NCBI RefSeq assembly: GCF_014842925.1
Contig: NZ_JACYXJ010000006.1
Coordinates: 62,001-126,000, forward strand
DNA from: Roseibium polysiphoniae
GTDB taxonomy: Bacteria > Pseudomonadota > Alphaproteobacteria > Rhizobiales > Stappiaceae
Direction of reading: 5' to 3'
Length of the DNA: 64,000 bases
Shown here: piece by piece, positions 1 through 7,020 of the stretch
Layout: every line of letters begins with the position of its first letter
How positions within the stretch are numbered: position 1 is the stretch's first letter
The notes under the pieces: generated by a model
Database searches by the model: none
The model's input: only the letters and a program-made list of their open reading frames with translations
What the model was told of the DNA's origin: nothing
Translations under genes and position numbers: made by a program

Positions 1-1170
1 CATCAGTCCTTCGACCGCAGACGCATCTGATCCAGGCAAGAACTCGGCCGGAGCCTTTCTCGCCTGAGCATAATCCGCCCAGTTCGAGACGTGAATTTCG
101 GGCGAGAGATCCAGTTTTGGATTGTCCAATGATCGAAGAAAACTCTCCAATTTGCCTCGCCGTTCCAAAAACGGCAACGGCCGCAAGTCTTCGCCTTCAA
201 GTGACAAGAGATCATAGACCCGGACGGCCGCCGGATATTCCGCGATCAGTTTTGGACCCGCAGTCTTCCGGTTCAAGCGACGCTGCAGATCCGAAAACGG
301 GCGAACCTTGCCATCCGAGACGATGAGCAATTCGCCATCCAGCGTTGCATCAAAGTCGAGAAGGTCGACAACGTCTGGAAACGCTCTGGAAATGTCTTCG
401 CCTGTGCGCGAGTAGAGTCGTGACACCCTGTTCCCGGCCTTGTCGACACCACTCGCCGCCTGGATGCGAATACCGTCCCATTTCCACTCGGCAAAAAACT
501 CGTCTGCGTTCAAGATCTCGGGATCTTTTTCTTCATCGAGTGGATGCGCCAGCATGACCGGTCGGAAGGGTGCCGGATCGCTTGTGTCTGGTGGTCCTGC
601 CCTGCCCTCCACCCATGCAAAAAGACTCTCAAAGGGAGGTTTCAAGCCATGCCAGACCTCCTCGATCTGATTTGGCTCCAGATCGCCGAGGCGTGCTACG
701 GCTGTTTTGGCAAGACGCGCCGAGACGCCGACACGCAGACCTCCGGTGACGAGTTTTAGCAGGGCCCAACGTTCGGTCTCGTCGAGCGCGTCAAGCCAGC
801 CTGCGATCACGCCCGGGAGTTCGGACTTACCCGTCAGCTCCAATTTTGTGACCACCTCGGCAAGGCCTGGCGCTGACACACTGTCGCCAGAACCCTTCGC
901 AGCAGGCCAAAGCAGCGCGATGGTTTCGGACAGATCGCCCACAAAATCATAAGAGAGTTCAAAAAGCCTGGGGTCAGTTCGATCTGCAATCAAAGCTCTC
1001 AAGAGCGCGGGTTTGGCGTTCTTGAAAGTCAGATCCCCGGTCAGAGCGGCAAGCGCATAACCCCGGTCCGGATCAGCGCTGCGTCGCAAGTAGTCGCACA
1101 GCATAGCCTCCTTGGCGGAGCGACGTGGCTCGAAGGAGAGGCGATCAAGAAGGCTGGAAAATGCAAGCAT
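1..1170 (-). CDS. ATP-dependent DNA ligase (ligase of the Lhr-Pde-Exo-Lig repair set), C-terminus beyond window
   Basis: Joins nicked DNA using ATP; members of this bacterial family travel with an Lhr-type helicase, a metallo-beta-lactamase exonuclease and a PdeM phosphoesterase, all found within the next 10 kb. The frame is open to the left edge, giving 390 residues of a protein that is usually over 500. The N-terminal ligase domain (about 1-180) is followed by the nucleotidyltransferase core: motif I KWDG with the adenylated Lys at 230, SRTGED near 254-259, DGEL near 278-281, RVYDLL near 317-322 and EGLM at 387-390. The start is ATG at 1170; the frame reads TGA-TTG-ATG just before it, so only a TTG one codon upstream competes. 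No strong Shine-Dalgarno is visible. It is divergent from the DEAD-box helicase. Confidence 0.93.
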   Translation of the reverse strand, partial: MLAFSSLLDRLSFEPRRSAKEAMLCDYLRRSADPDRGYALAALTGDLTFKNAKPALLRALIADRTDPRLFELSYDFVGDLSETIALLWPAAKGSGDSVSAPGLAEVVTKLELTGKSELPGVIAGWLDALDETERWALLKLVTGGLRVGVSARLAKTAVARLGDLEPNQIEEVWHGLKPPFESLFAWVEGRAGPPDTSDPAPFRPVMLAHPLDEEKDPEILNADEFFAEWKWDGIRIQAASGVDKAGNRVSRLYSRTGEDISRAFPDVVDLLDFDATLDGELLIVSDGKVRPFSDLQRRLNRKTAGPKLIAEYPAAVRVYDLLSLEGEDLRPLPFLERRGKLESFLRSLDNPKLDLSPEIHVSNWADYAQARKAPAEFLPGSDASAVEGLM

Positions 1171-1543
1171 CAATCAAGATCCGGGAGTTGTGCCCCGCCG
1201 GGTTTTCAGGGCCGTGCAAAACTAAGATGGGTCTCACCTACCAAAGGGCAACATCGCGTCGTGCGCGTGAGTACTGCCCTCCGTTGCTGTCGTTGTTCGA
1301 ACGGGCCGCGATGACACGACGACCCCGGCTTCCGGTCGCCACTCGAATGAGCGGCAGCTATCCACGTCTGCTCAGTTGCATCGATTTGCCGGAAAACAGT
1401 TATGGGGACCACAACCGCTGTACGGTTTCTATGGACCTTTCGTGCTTTCCCCCCTATACACAGGTCAAATAGTTTTGCGCCCAATCGCAAAGAATGGCTG
1501 TTCAAGCCTCCTGCGCGGCGCCTGTTTCCTTTGAAAGAGCTTA
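1171..1543. other. Intergenic region between divergent ligase and deaD
   Basis: This 373-base gap must hold the promoters of the ligase (-) and the RNA helicase (+). An open frame on the minus strand (1206-1505) has no recognisable protein and I treat it as chance. I found no GAAC-N7-GAAC site here, unlike in front of the Lhr helicase. The length upstream of deaD would allow a long 5' leader, as is common for cold-shock helicases, but I see no definable structure. Confidence 0.5.
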
Positions 1544-3619
1544 ATGACCGACTTCAATAACGTCACCCCGGCGTTGGCAACCGCTTTGGCGAACCGCGGC
1601 TACGAGACCCTCACGCCCGTGCAGGAAAGTATCCTCAAGGACGCTCCGCCGGCCGCTGACCTTCTCGTTTCAGCCCAGACCGGGTCAGGCAAGACCGTGG
1701 CTTTCGGCCTCGCGCTGGCGCCAACCCTTCTTGGCGACGAACCTGCCCTTGGCAAAGCAGACGCTCCGATTGCACTGGCAATTGCGCCAACCCGCGAGCT
1801 CGCCCTTCAGGTCAAGGAAGAGCTGACATGGCTTTACAAGGAAGCCGGTGCGCAGACCACATCATGCGTTGGTGGCATGGACCCCAGGACCGAGCGCCGT
1901 GCCCTCGAACGCGGGGTCCACATCGTTGTGGGAACGCCAGGCCGGCTCAAGGATCACATTGAGCGCGGTGCACTGGATCTTTCGCAGATCCGCGCAGTCG
2001 TCCTTGATGAAGCCGATGAAATGCTCGACATGGGCTTTCGTGAAGATCTTGAGTTCATTCTGGATGCAGCGCCGGCCAGCCGACGCACGCTCATGTTCTC
2101 GGCGACGGTCCCGCGCCAGATCGCGGATCTGGCGAAGCGCTTTCAAAAAGATGCGGTCCGCCTGAATACCGTCAGCGCACGCGAACAGCATGGCGACATT
2201 GACTACATTGCCCATCCGGTCGCCCCGAATGAGCGCGAAAACGCGATCATCAACGTGCTGCGACTGCATGAAGCGGAAAAAGCCATTCTTTTCTGTTCGA
2301 CCCGTGAGGCCGTCAAGCGTCTGACCAGCCGGCTGGCCAACCGTGGCTTCTCGATCGTTTCGCTTTCGGGGGAACTGAGCCAGGCCGAACGTTCGAATGC
2401 GCTTCAAGCCATGAAAGACGGCCGCGCGCGCGTCTGCGTTGCCACGGATGTCGCCGCGCGCGGTATCGACTTGCCAAACCTTGACCTTGTCATCCACGCT
2501 GACCTGCCGACCGGCAAGGCTGCACTCTTGCACCGTTCAGGCCGTACCGGTCGTGCAGGCCGCAAGGGTACATGCGTGCTGATGGTGCCCTATCCGCGCC
2601 GACGCGCTGCTGAACGGACGCTCCAGTTCGCCGGTGTCAAAGTCACCTGGAAGCCGGCGCCAACGGCAGCTGACATTCGCGCAAAGGACAAGGAACGTCT
2701 GCTTGCAGATCCGTCGCTCTCTGCCGATCTTGACGGCGACGATCTGGCAATTGCCCGCGAACTTCTCGAAGCACACGGCGCCGAGAAGATTGCGGCTGCC
2801 TTCGTCAAATTGCATCAGGCTCGCCTTCCTGCCGCCGAAGATGTTTCTGAAGCAACAGAAGACAGTCTACGCGGGCGCGGTCCAGGTGAACGCGGCGGGC
2901 GCGTCGCGGAGATTCAGGGCAAGTTCGAAGGCGGCACCTGGTTCCGTCTTTCACTGGGCCACAAGCATCGTGCCGATCCCCGATGGCTGCTTCCGATGAT
3001 CTGCCGGGCAGGTCACGTCACCAAACGCGAAGTCGGTGCAATCAAGATTTTCCAGAACGAGACCCGCTTCGAGATCGATGGTGAGCACGCCCAGCGCTAC
3101 GCCGACGTCATCAAGCGCGACGGCTCTGGCGAAGAAAATGTTACCATCCAGGTCCTTGATTCCAAAGGGGCCAAAGCGCCGCCGTCAGAGGACCGTGGAC
3201 GCCGCGGACCGCCGCGGGATCGCAGCGGCGACCGCCCGTTCAAACGCGGCGGACGTGACGCCTATGAGGGTGGCAAGGAAGACCGCAACGATGGTGAAGG
3301 CCGTCGTGCGCGCCCGCCCCGTGACGGGGCGCCCAGGGACTTCGCTGCCAAGGGCAAGAAGCGCCGCCGCTTCAATGACGACGATCCGCCCCCTTCCCAC
3401 CCGGCGTATGAACCTCTGGATGCCAAGCAGCTCGGCGGCGACAATCGCGAAGAAAAGCCAAAGCGCGAAACCGTCGTTCGCCCGGCAAAGTCTGACGAAG
3501 AGCGTGGACCACGCAAGCCTTCCAAGGGCAAAAAACCTGCAACGTCCAAGCCGGCTGGAAAGAAGAAGCCTGCCAAGGGCAAGCCGTCTCGTGCTGAACG
3601 CAAGGCTTCCAAGGCCTAG
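1544..3619 (+). CDS. deaD: DEAD-box ATP-dependent RNA helicase with DbpA-type RNA-binding domain
   Basis: Unwinds RNA duplexes in ribosome assembly and mRNA turnover; cytoplasmic. All helicase motifs are present: Q-motif region near residue 20, AQTGSGKT near 44-51, PTREL, TPGR, DEAD at about 155-158, SAT near 186, and HRSGRTGRAG near 329. Residues about 450-545 resemble the DbpA/DeaD C-terminal RNA-binding fold. The last 140 residues are a low-complexity Arg/Gly/Lys-rich tail typical of RNA helicases. At 691 residues it is close to DeaD/CsdA-type proteins and longer than RhlE or DbpA. It is monocistronic, ending at a clear intrinsic terminator. The exact subfamily (DeaD versus another DbpA-domain helicase) is inferred from domain order. 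Confidence 0.9.
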   Translation: MTDFNNVTPALATALANRGYETLTPVQESILKDAPPAADLLVSAQTGSGKTVAFGLALAPTLLGDEPALGKADAPIALAIAPTRELALQVKEELTWLYKEAGAQTTSCVGGMDPRTERRALERGVHIVVGTPGRLKDHIERGALDLSQIRAVVLDEADEMLDMGFREDLEFILDAAPASRRTLMFSATVPRQIADLAKRFQKDAVRLNTVSAREQHGDIDYIAHPVAPNERENAIINVLRLHEAEKAILFCSTREAVKRLTSRLANRGFSIVSLSGELSQAERSNALQAMKDGRARVCVATDVAARGIDLPNLDLVIHADLPTGKAALLHRSGRTGRAGRKGTCVLMVPYPRRRAAERTLQFAGVKVTWKPAPTAADIRAKDKERLLADPSLSADLDGDDLAIARELLEAHGAEKIAAAFVKLHQARLPAAEDVSEATEDSLRGRGPGERGGRVAEIQGKFEGGTWFRLSLGHKHRADPRWLLPMICRAGHVTKREVGAIKIFQNETRFEIDGEHAQRYADVIKRDGSGEENVTIQVLDSKGAKAPPSEDRGRRGPPRDRSGDRPFKRGGRDAYEGGKEDRNDGEGRRARPPRDGAPRDFAAKGKKRRRFNDDDPPPSHPAYEPLDAKQLGGDNREEKPKRETVVRPAKSDEERGPRKPSKGKKPATSKPAGKKKPAKGKPSRAERKASKA

Positions 3620-3641
3620 GGATTTCGATCCCACAGAACAA

Positions 3642-3689
3642 CTGCCCCGCGCCTGTATCGTCAGTTGCTCGGGGCAGCTGTTTCTTTTT
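3642..3689 (+). terminator. Rho-independent terminator of deaD
   Basis: An 8-bp stem (CTGCCCCG at 3642-3649 pairing with CGGGGCAG at 3670-3677) is followed by a T-rich run (TTTCTTTTT). It begins 22 bases after the deaD stop codon. Confidence 0.8.
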
Positions 3690-3762
3690 CACATACGACT
3701 GATAGTCTCTCGAACACTGTCTGCTGCAAATTAAGCAGCGACTTTGGTGTTTTGGGGGAAAC

Positions 3763-4404
3763 ATGCCTTTCGCAAGACTTCTCACGATCCTCGTTGGTGC
3801 CTTGGCGCTCTTGCAGCTGCCGGTGGAGGCCGCCGCGCAGGACATCGTCGACTTTCACATGGATTGTCACCAAGCGCGCAGCAACAACGAGACCTTTATC
3901 TGCGCAGATGACGATCTTCTGCGTCGGGACGCCCGCATGGGCGAGCTTTCCGACAAGCTGTACGCCTTCCTAGATCGGCCTGCGCGATCTGAAATGGAGC
4001 GCGAATTTGCCGAATGGCTCGCGACCCGTGACGACTGCGAAGACCACTATCACTGCAATGCCTCGATGTACGAGGAGCGCATTGCCTTCCTGGAAGAAGA
4101 ACTTGATCATATGGACGCGCCAGCAGCCTCATCCGGGACTGGAGGCGTTGACGGCGACGGTTTCGGCATGGTGGCAAACGCAGGCATTCCCGGGCACAAT
4201 CAGGAAAGCTACCCCGGATTGACCATCGACATCTGCAAATCGATCTGTGTGCAAAGGGACTGGTGCAAGAGCATAGACTTTGATCGCGGTAACGGCGCCT
4301 GCTACGTGCAACCTGTCGCGGAAGAAGACGTCGGCGCCCTTAGAACCGACTATCCCGGACATCCTTATGATCACTATTATTACGCACCACGTCTCAGAAA
4401 CTGA
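3763..4404 (+). CDS. Secreted protein: LprI/DUF1311-like N-terminus plus PAN/Apple-like C-terminus
   Basis: Probable periplasmic or secreted protein of unknown function. Residues 1-25 form a signal peptide (hydrophobic core, cleavage likely after AAAQ). Residues about 30-110 have the Cys/Glu/Asp pattern of LprI-like (DUF1311) domains, here C-x-A-R..ETFICAD..LL..D. Residues about 125-213 resemble a PAN/Apple-type module: GFGMVANAGIPG followed by C-KSIC-VQ-RDWCKS and a late Cys. LprI-type domains are linked to lysozyme inhibition and PAN domains to protein or carbohydrate binding, so an envelope binding role is inferred. The start has a GGGGGA Shine-Dalgarno. It is a single gene between deaD and a convergent operon. 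Confidence 0.75.
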   Translation: MPFARLLTILVGALALLQLPVEAAAQDIVDFHMDCHQARSNNETFICADDDLLRRDARMGELSDKLYAFLDRPARSEMEREFAEWLATRDDCEDHYHCNASMYEERIAFLEEELDHMDAPAASSGTGGVDGDGFGMVANAGIPGHNQESYPGLTIDICKSICVQRDWCKSIDFDRGNGACYVQPVAEEDVGALRTDYPGHPYDHYYYAPRLRN

Positions 4405-4431
4405 GGACCAGCGAATACAATGAGCGGCTGA

Positions 4432-4860
4432 TCACTCGTTGATGATCATGGCAATGAGCCAATCGTCACCGTCCTGAAGCAGCTGATAGTGGCAGGTGAA
4501 CTCGAGCGCTGTTTCGCCGCTGGAACTTTCCTGGCTCCAGTCGAGTGTTACCAGTGCGGATGCCCCGCTGATGTGACTTGAGGCCACGTGGAATTCGGAC
4601 ACGGTGACGCCCTCCTTGTCGAGAGCTGAGAGCAAGGCCTCTACATTCTCAAGCAGCTCTTCTTCATCATTGAAGACGTGACCCTTTTCATGCTGCCAGA
4701 TGGTCGTCGGCAATGCGAAGCAATCACAGATCCTTTCCGCATCGAAATCGTTGAAGCCGGTCAGATAGTCCTCGAACAGCTGGGAAATCGCTTCTTCGGC
4801 CTCGCTCTTGCCGTTGTCATGCGGCTCCGCGTCGGGATCCATATCGATTTGATCAGACAT
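4432..4860 (-). CDS. NTF2/SnoaL-like domain protein
   Basis: Small 142-residue protein of the cone-shaped NTF2-like fold (DUF4440/SnoaL-like). Evidence is the arrangement of an N-terminal helix (EEAISQLFEDYLTGFNDFD), the ICDCFALP..IW segment, and late beta strands ending in DDWLIAMIIN. No catalytic residues can be assigned. The N-terminal 20 residues are acidic. It lies 12 bases downstream of the ligase-associated exonuclease on the same strand with its own AGGAGA Shine-Dalgarno, so the two are probably co-transcribed. Whether it has any role in repair is unknown. Confidence 0.75.
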   Translation of the reverse strand: MSDQIDMDPDAEPHDNGKSEAEEAISQLFEDYLTGFNDFDAERICDCFALPTTIWQHEKGHVFNDEEELLENVEALLSALDKEGVTVSEFHVASSHISGASALVTLDWSQESSSGETALEFTCHYQLLQDGDDWLIAMIINE

Positions 4861-4872
4861 GGCTTTCTCCTG

Positions 4873-5901
4873 CTAGCCGGTCTCTACAGCCGTTTCCGAG
4901 GCCTCGGCCTCTTCCCCGTCGTCATAGCCTATCATATTGAGAGGACGGGCCTTTCGTCCATTGGTTTCACACCAATGCACAAGAGCTTCCTCGGCGCCAT
5001 GTGTCACCCAGATCTGCGAAGCTTGCGTTTCGATGATGGTCTTGCAGAGGTCGTCCCAATCGGCGTGATCGGACATGATTAACGGCAGTTCTGCGCCGCT
5101 CTGCCGCGCCCTTGCACGGACCCGCATCCATCCTGACGCCATGACCGTCACCGCGTCACCAAAGCGCCGCGCCCATCGGTCTGCCAGTTGACCGGGTGGG
5201 CACAGGACGATCTCGCCGGCCAGCTCTTTGCCGCGCTTTGCGGCAGGTTCCACCGGGCCGAGCATGATCCCCTGCTCTTCATAGTAAGTGGTCAAGGCGA
5301 CCAGCGCACCGTGCAGATAAATCGTTCGGTCGTAGCCAGCTGCCCGCAGCTCACCGATGACCCGCTGCGCTTTGCCCAGAGCATAGGCCCCGACAAGGTG
5401 CGTCTTGTCGGGAAAGAGCCTCAGGGAGGTCAGCAGCTTCTGCAGCTCCTTAAGAGCCGGCGGATGTCTGAAAACGGGAAGACCGAATGTCGCCTCGGTC
5501 ACGAAGGTGTCACAGGTGATAAGTTCGAAGGCCGAGCATGTCGGATCGGATTGCCGCTTGTAGTCGCCCGAAACCACAGTCCTCCCGCCCTCGCCTGAGA
5601 GAAGAACCTGCGCGGACCCTAGAACATGACCCGCCGGATGGAGGGAAATCTCAATTCCGGAAAGGTCGATTTGCTCGCCATAGTTCAAGGACTGCGGCTG
5701 GCCGCAAAAGTCGGTGCCATAACGCAGGCCCATGATATCGAGCGTCTGGGGCGTCGCCAACACGGACCCATGACCGGACCTCGCATGATCTGCATGACCA
5801 TGAGTGATGATCGCCCGTTCCACCGGGCGGATCGGGTCGATATGGGCCTTGATCGCCGGGCAATAGAGGCCTTCGGGCGTGAGGGTCAGGAGATCGGACA
5901 T
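4873..5901 (-). CDS. Ligase-associated DNA exonuclease (metallo-beta-lactamase fold)
   Basis: Predicted 3' exonuclease of the Lhr-Pde-Exo-Lig set, related to SNM1/Artemis and CPSF-type nucleases. The metal-binding motif HGHADHARSG is at about residues 34-43, and VVSGDYKRQ near 108-116 supplies a conserved Asp. The beta-CASP-like region contains YALGKAQRV near 170 and MSDHADWDDL near 275-284, with a late His in WVTHG. At 342 residues the length is normal for the family. No Shine-Dalgarno precedes the ATG. Instead, a long perfect hairpin (5911-5947) lies 9 bases upstream. The NTF2-like gene follows in the same direction. Confidence 0.92.
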   Translation of the reverse strand: MSDLLTLTPEGLYCPAIKAHIDPIRPVERAIITHGHADHARSGHGSVLATPQTLDIMGLRYGTDFCGQPQSLNYGEQIDLSGIEISLHPAGHVLGSAQVLLSGEGGRTVVSGDYKRQSDPTCSAFELITCDTFVTEATFGLPVFRHPPALKELQKLLTSLRLFPDKTHLVGAYALGKAQRVIGELRAAGYDRTIYLHGALVALTTYYEEQGIMLGPVEPAAKRGKELAGEIVLCPPGQLADRWARRFGDAVTVMASGWMRVRARARQSGAELPLIMSDHADWDDLCKTIIETQASQIWVTHGAEEALVHWCETNGRKARPLNMIGYDDGEEAEASETAVETG

Positions 5902-5910
5902 GACAAAGAG

Positions 5911-5947
5911 AATAGGTGGGTTGGTTCAAATAACCAGCCCACCTATT
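5911..5947 (-). promoter_or_regulatory. 16-bp hairpin in the leader of the exonuclease gene
   Basis: AATAGGTGGG (5911-5920) pairs with CCCACCTATT (5938-5947), and TGGTT (5922-5926) with AACCA (5932-5936), separated by one T-G wobble and a five-base loop. The hairpin is between the stop of the upstream SH3/DUF4189 gene and the exonuclease ATG. On the minus strand it is followed by a mildly T-rich stretch that runs into the start codon. It could terminate the upstream transcript or hide the translation start. Confidence 0.6.
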
Positions 5948-5981
5948 CAGTCACCATTTTCGACTTAAGTGTTTGCCCCGC

Positions 5982-6881
5982 CTATTGGCAGTAGGTGTAT
6001 TCAATCTTGCACCCGGAGGCCCCGGCGTTGGTGCAAAAGCCGAGAGCGAAGCTCCTCGCGGCTTGTTCATTCTGCCCGGCACCGAACCAGGATCCGCCGG
6101 GCACCTGGGCAAGAGCATGACACTTTGCGTCGGTGACGTCGAAGATCTGACATCCCTGCTCACCACAGTACTGCATCGCAAATTTCTCGGCATCAGCGAC
6201 AGTTCGGCCCGCACCATGACCAAAGCGCCCATCGCTGCCAACTGCAAAGGCCATGAAGCCGCTGCCTTTACGTGTGATGGTCGACTGGTTTGCGGGCGCC
6301 TGTGATATGTTTTGGCAGGAACTGTAGATCCCCTCGATCCTCGGACCGTTCGAGCACATAATGCCACCCCATTGGTAGCCGCGCTTGCCGTTGTCAAAGA
6401 CAACCTCAAACCAGTCATAGCCATCAAAGCGAACGTTTGTGTTGTTCAGGATGGTCAGCCACATGCCTTCTGCGACGCTGCCGATCTGGCTAAAATTGGT
6501 CCCCGGTCCATCTCTCAACTTCCCGCCAAGAGACTGTCCGACAGCATTGATCGCTTCGGCCTGCGCTTGGGCCCTCGGTTGCGCGAAGACACTCTCGCAA
6601 GGAAAGGACACATCGCCGAACCAGAGCGTCGCGCGCCGCCCTTTCATCTCGAGCGAGATCTCTTCAGCGTCATTTGCATAGACGTTCTCTTGATGAGGCG
6701 TCATTGAAAAACGAGAATTAGCATCTTCATAATATGCCCTTCCCTCTTCAGGAACCACTTTAACGAGAGCACTTCCATCGCCCATAGAACAGCGGTACTC
6801 GCTGTTTGCGCTTGCGGACGCCTGACCAATGGCAGATCCAGACAGACACAGGGTTGCTGCGACGACCCAAATTGATTTCAT
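5982..6881 (-). CDS. Secreted SH3-like and DUF4189 domain protein
   Basis: Exported protein with a signal peptide (residues 1-23 of the chosen start). A bacterial SH3-type domain lies around 110-180: LRDGPGTNFSQIGSVAEG, then WLTILN, WFEV and GKRGYQWGG. A C-terminal DUF4189-like domain spans about 210-299, built from AFAVGSDGRFGHGAGRTVADAEKFAMQYC, with paired cysteines. Such domains occur in envelope and host-contact proteins; the ligand is unknown. ATG at 6881 is preferred over an upstream TTG at 6899 because AAGGGG lies nine bases before it and the signal peptide then starts correctly. It is divergent from the Lhr helicase across a LexA-type site. Confidence 0.8.
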   Translation of the reverse strand: MKSIWVVAATLCLSGSAIGQASASANSEYRCSMGDGSALVKVVPEEGRAYYEDANSRFSMTPHQENVYANDAEEISLEMKGRRATLWFGDVSFPCESVFAQPRAQAQAEAINAVGQSLGGKLRDGPGTNFSQIGSVAEGMWLTILNNTNVRFDGYDWFEVVFDNGKRGYQWGGIMCSNGPRIEGIYSSCQNISQAPANQSTITRKGSGFMAFAVGSDGRFGHGAGRTVADAEKFAMQYCGEQGCQIFDVTDAKCHALAQVPGGSWFGAGQNEQAARSFALGFCTNAGASGCKIEYTYCQ

Positions 6882-6940
6882 ATTCAAAGCCCCTTCCAAA
6901 TCACTTTCATAAAGTGTCGCGATTTAGCCGTACCCTAACT

Positions 6941-6955
6941 GAACCGCGAATGAAC
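6941..6955. promoter_or_regulatory. LexA-type SOS box (GAAC-N7-GAAC)
   Basis: Perfect direct repeat GAAC CGCGAAT GAAC, the form used by LexA in alphaproteobacteria. It lies 66 bases before the Lhr helicase start and 60 bases before the divergent SH3/DUF4189 gene. Position and neighbour (a DNA damage operon) support a functional site; binding has not been shown. Confidence 0.7.
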
Positions 6956-7020
6956 GCCTGTGACATGGAACACATTTGTAAGCCTCGCCAAGGGACCGGA
7001 AGCGCCTTAAAAACAATGCC

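Noticed and set aside
1206-1505. 99-codon minus-strand frame between ligase and deaD
   Set aside because: No recognisable family, no Shine-Dalgarno, and it occupies the expected promoter region.
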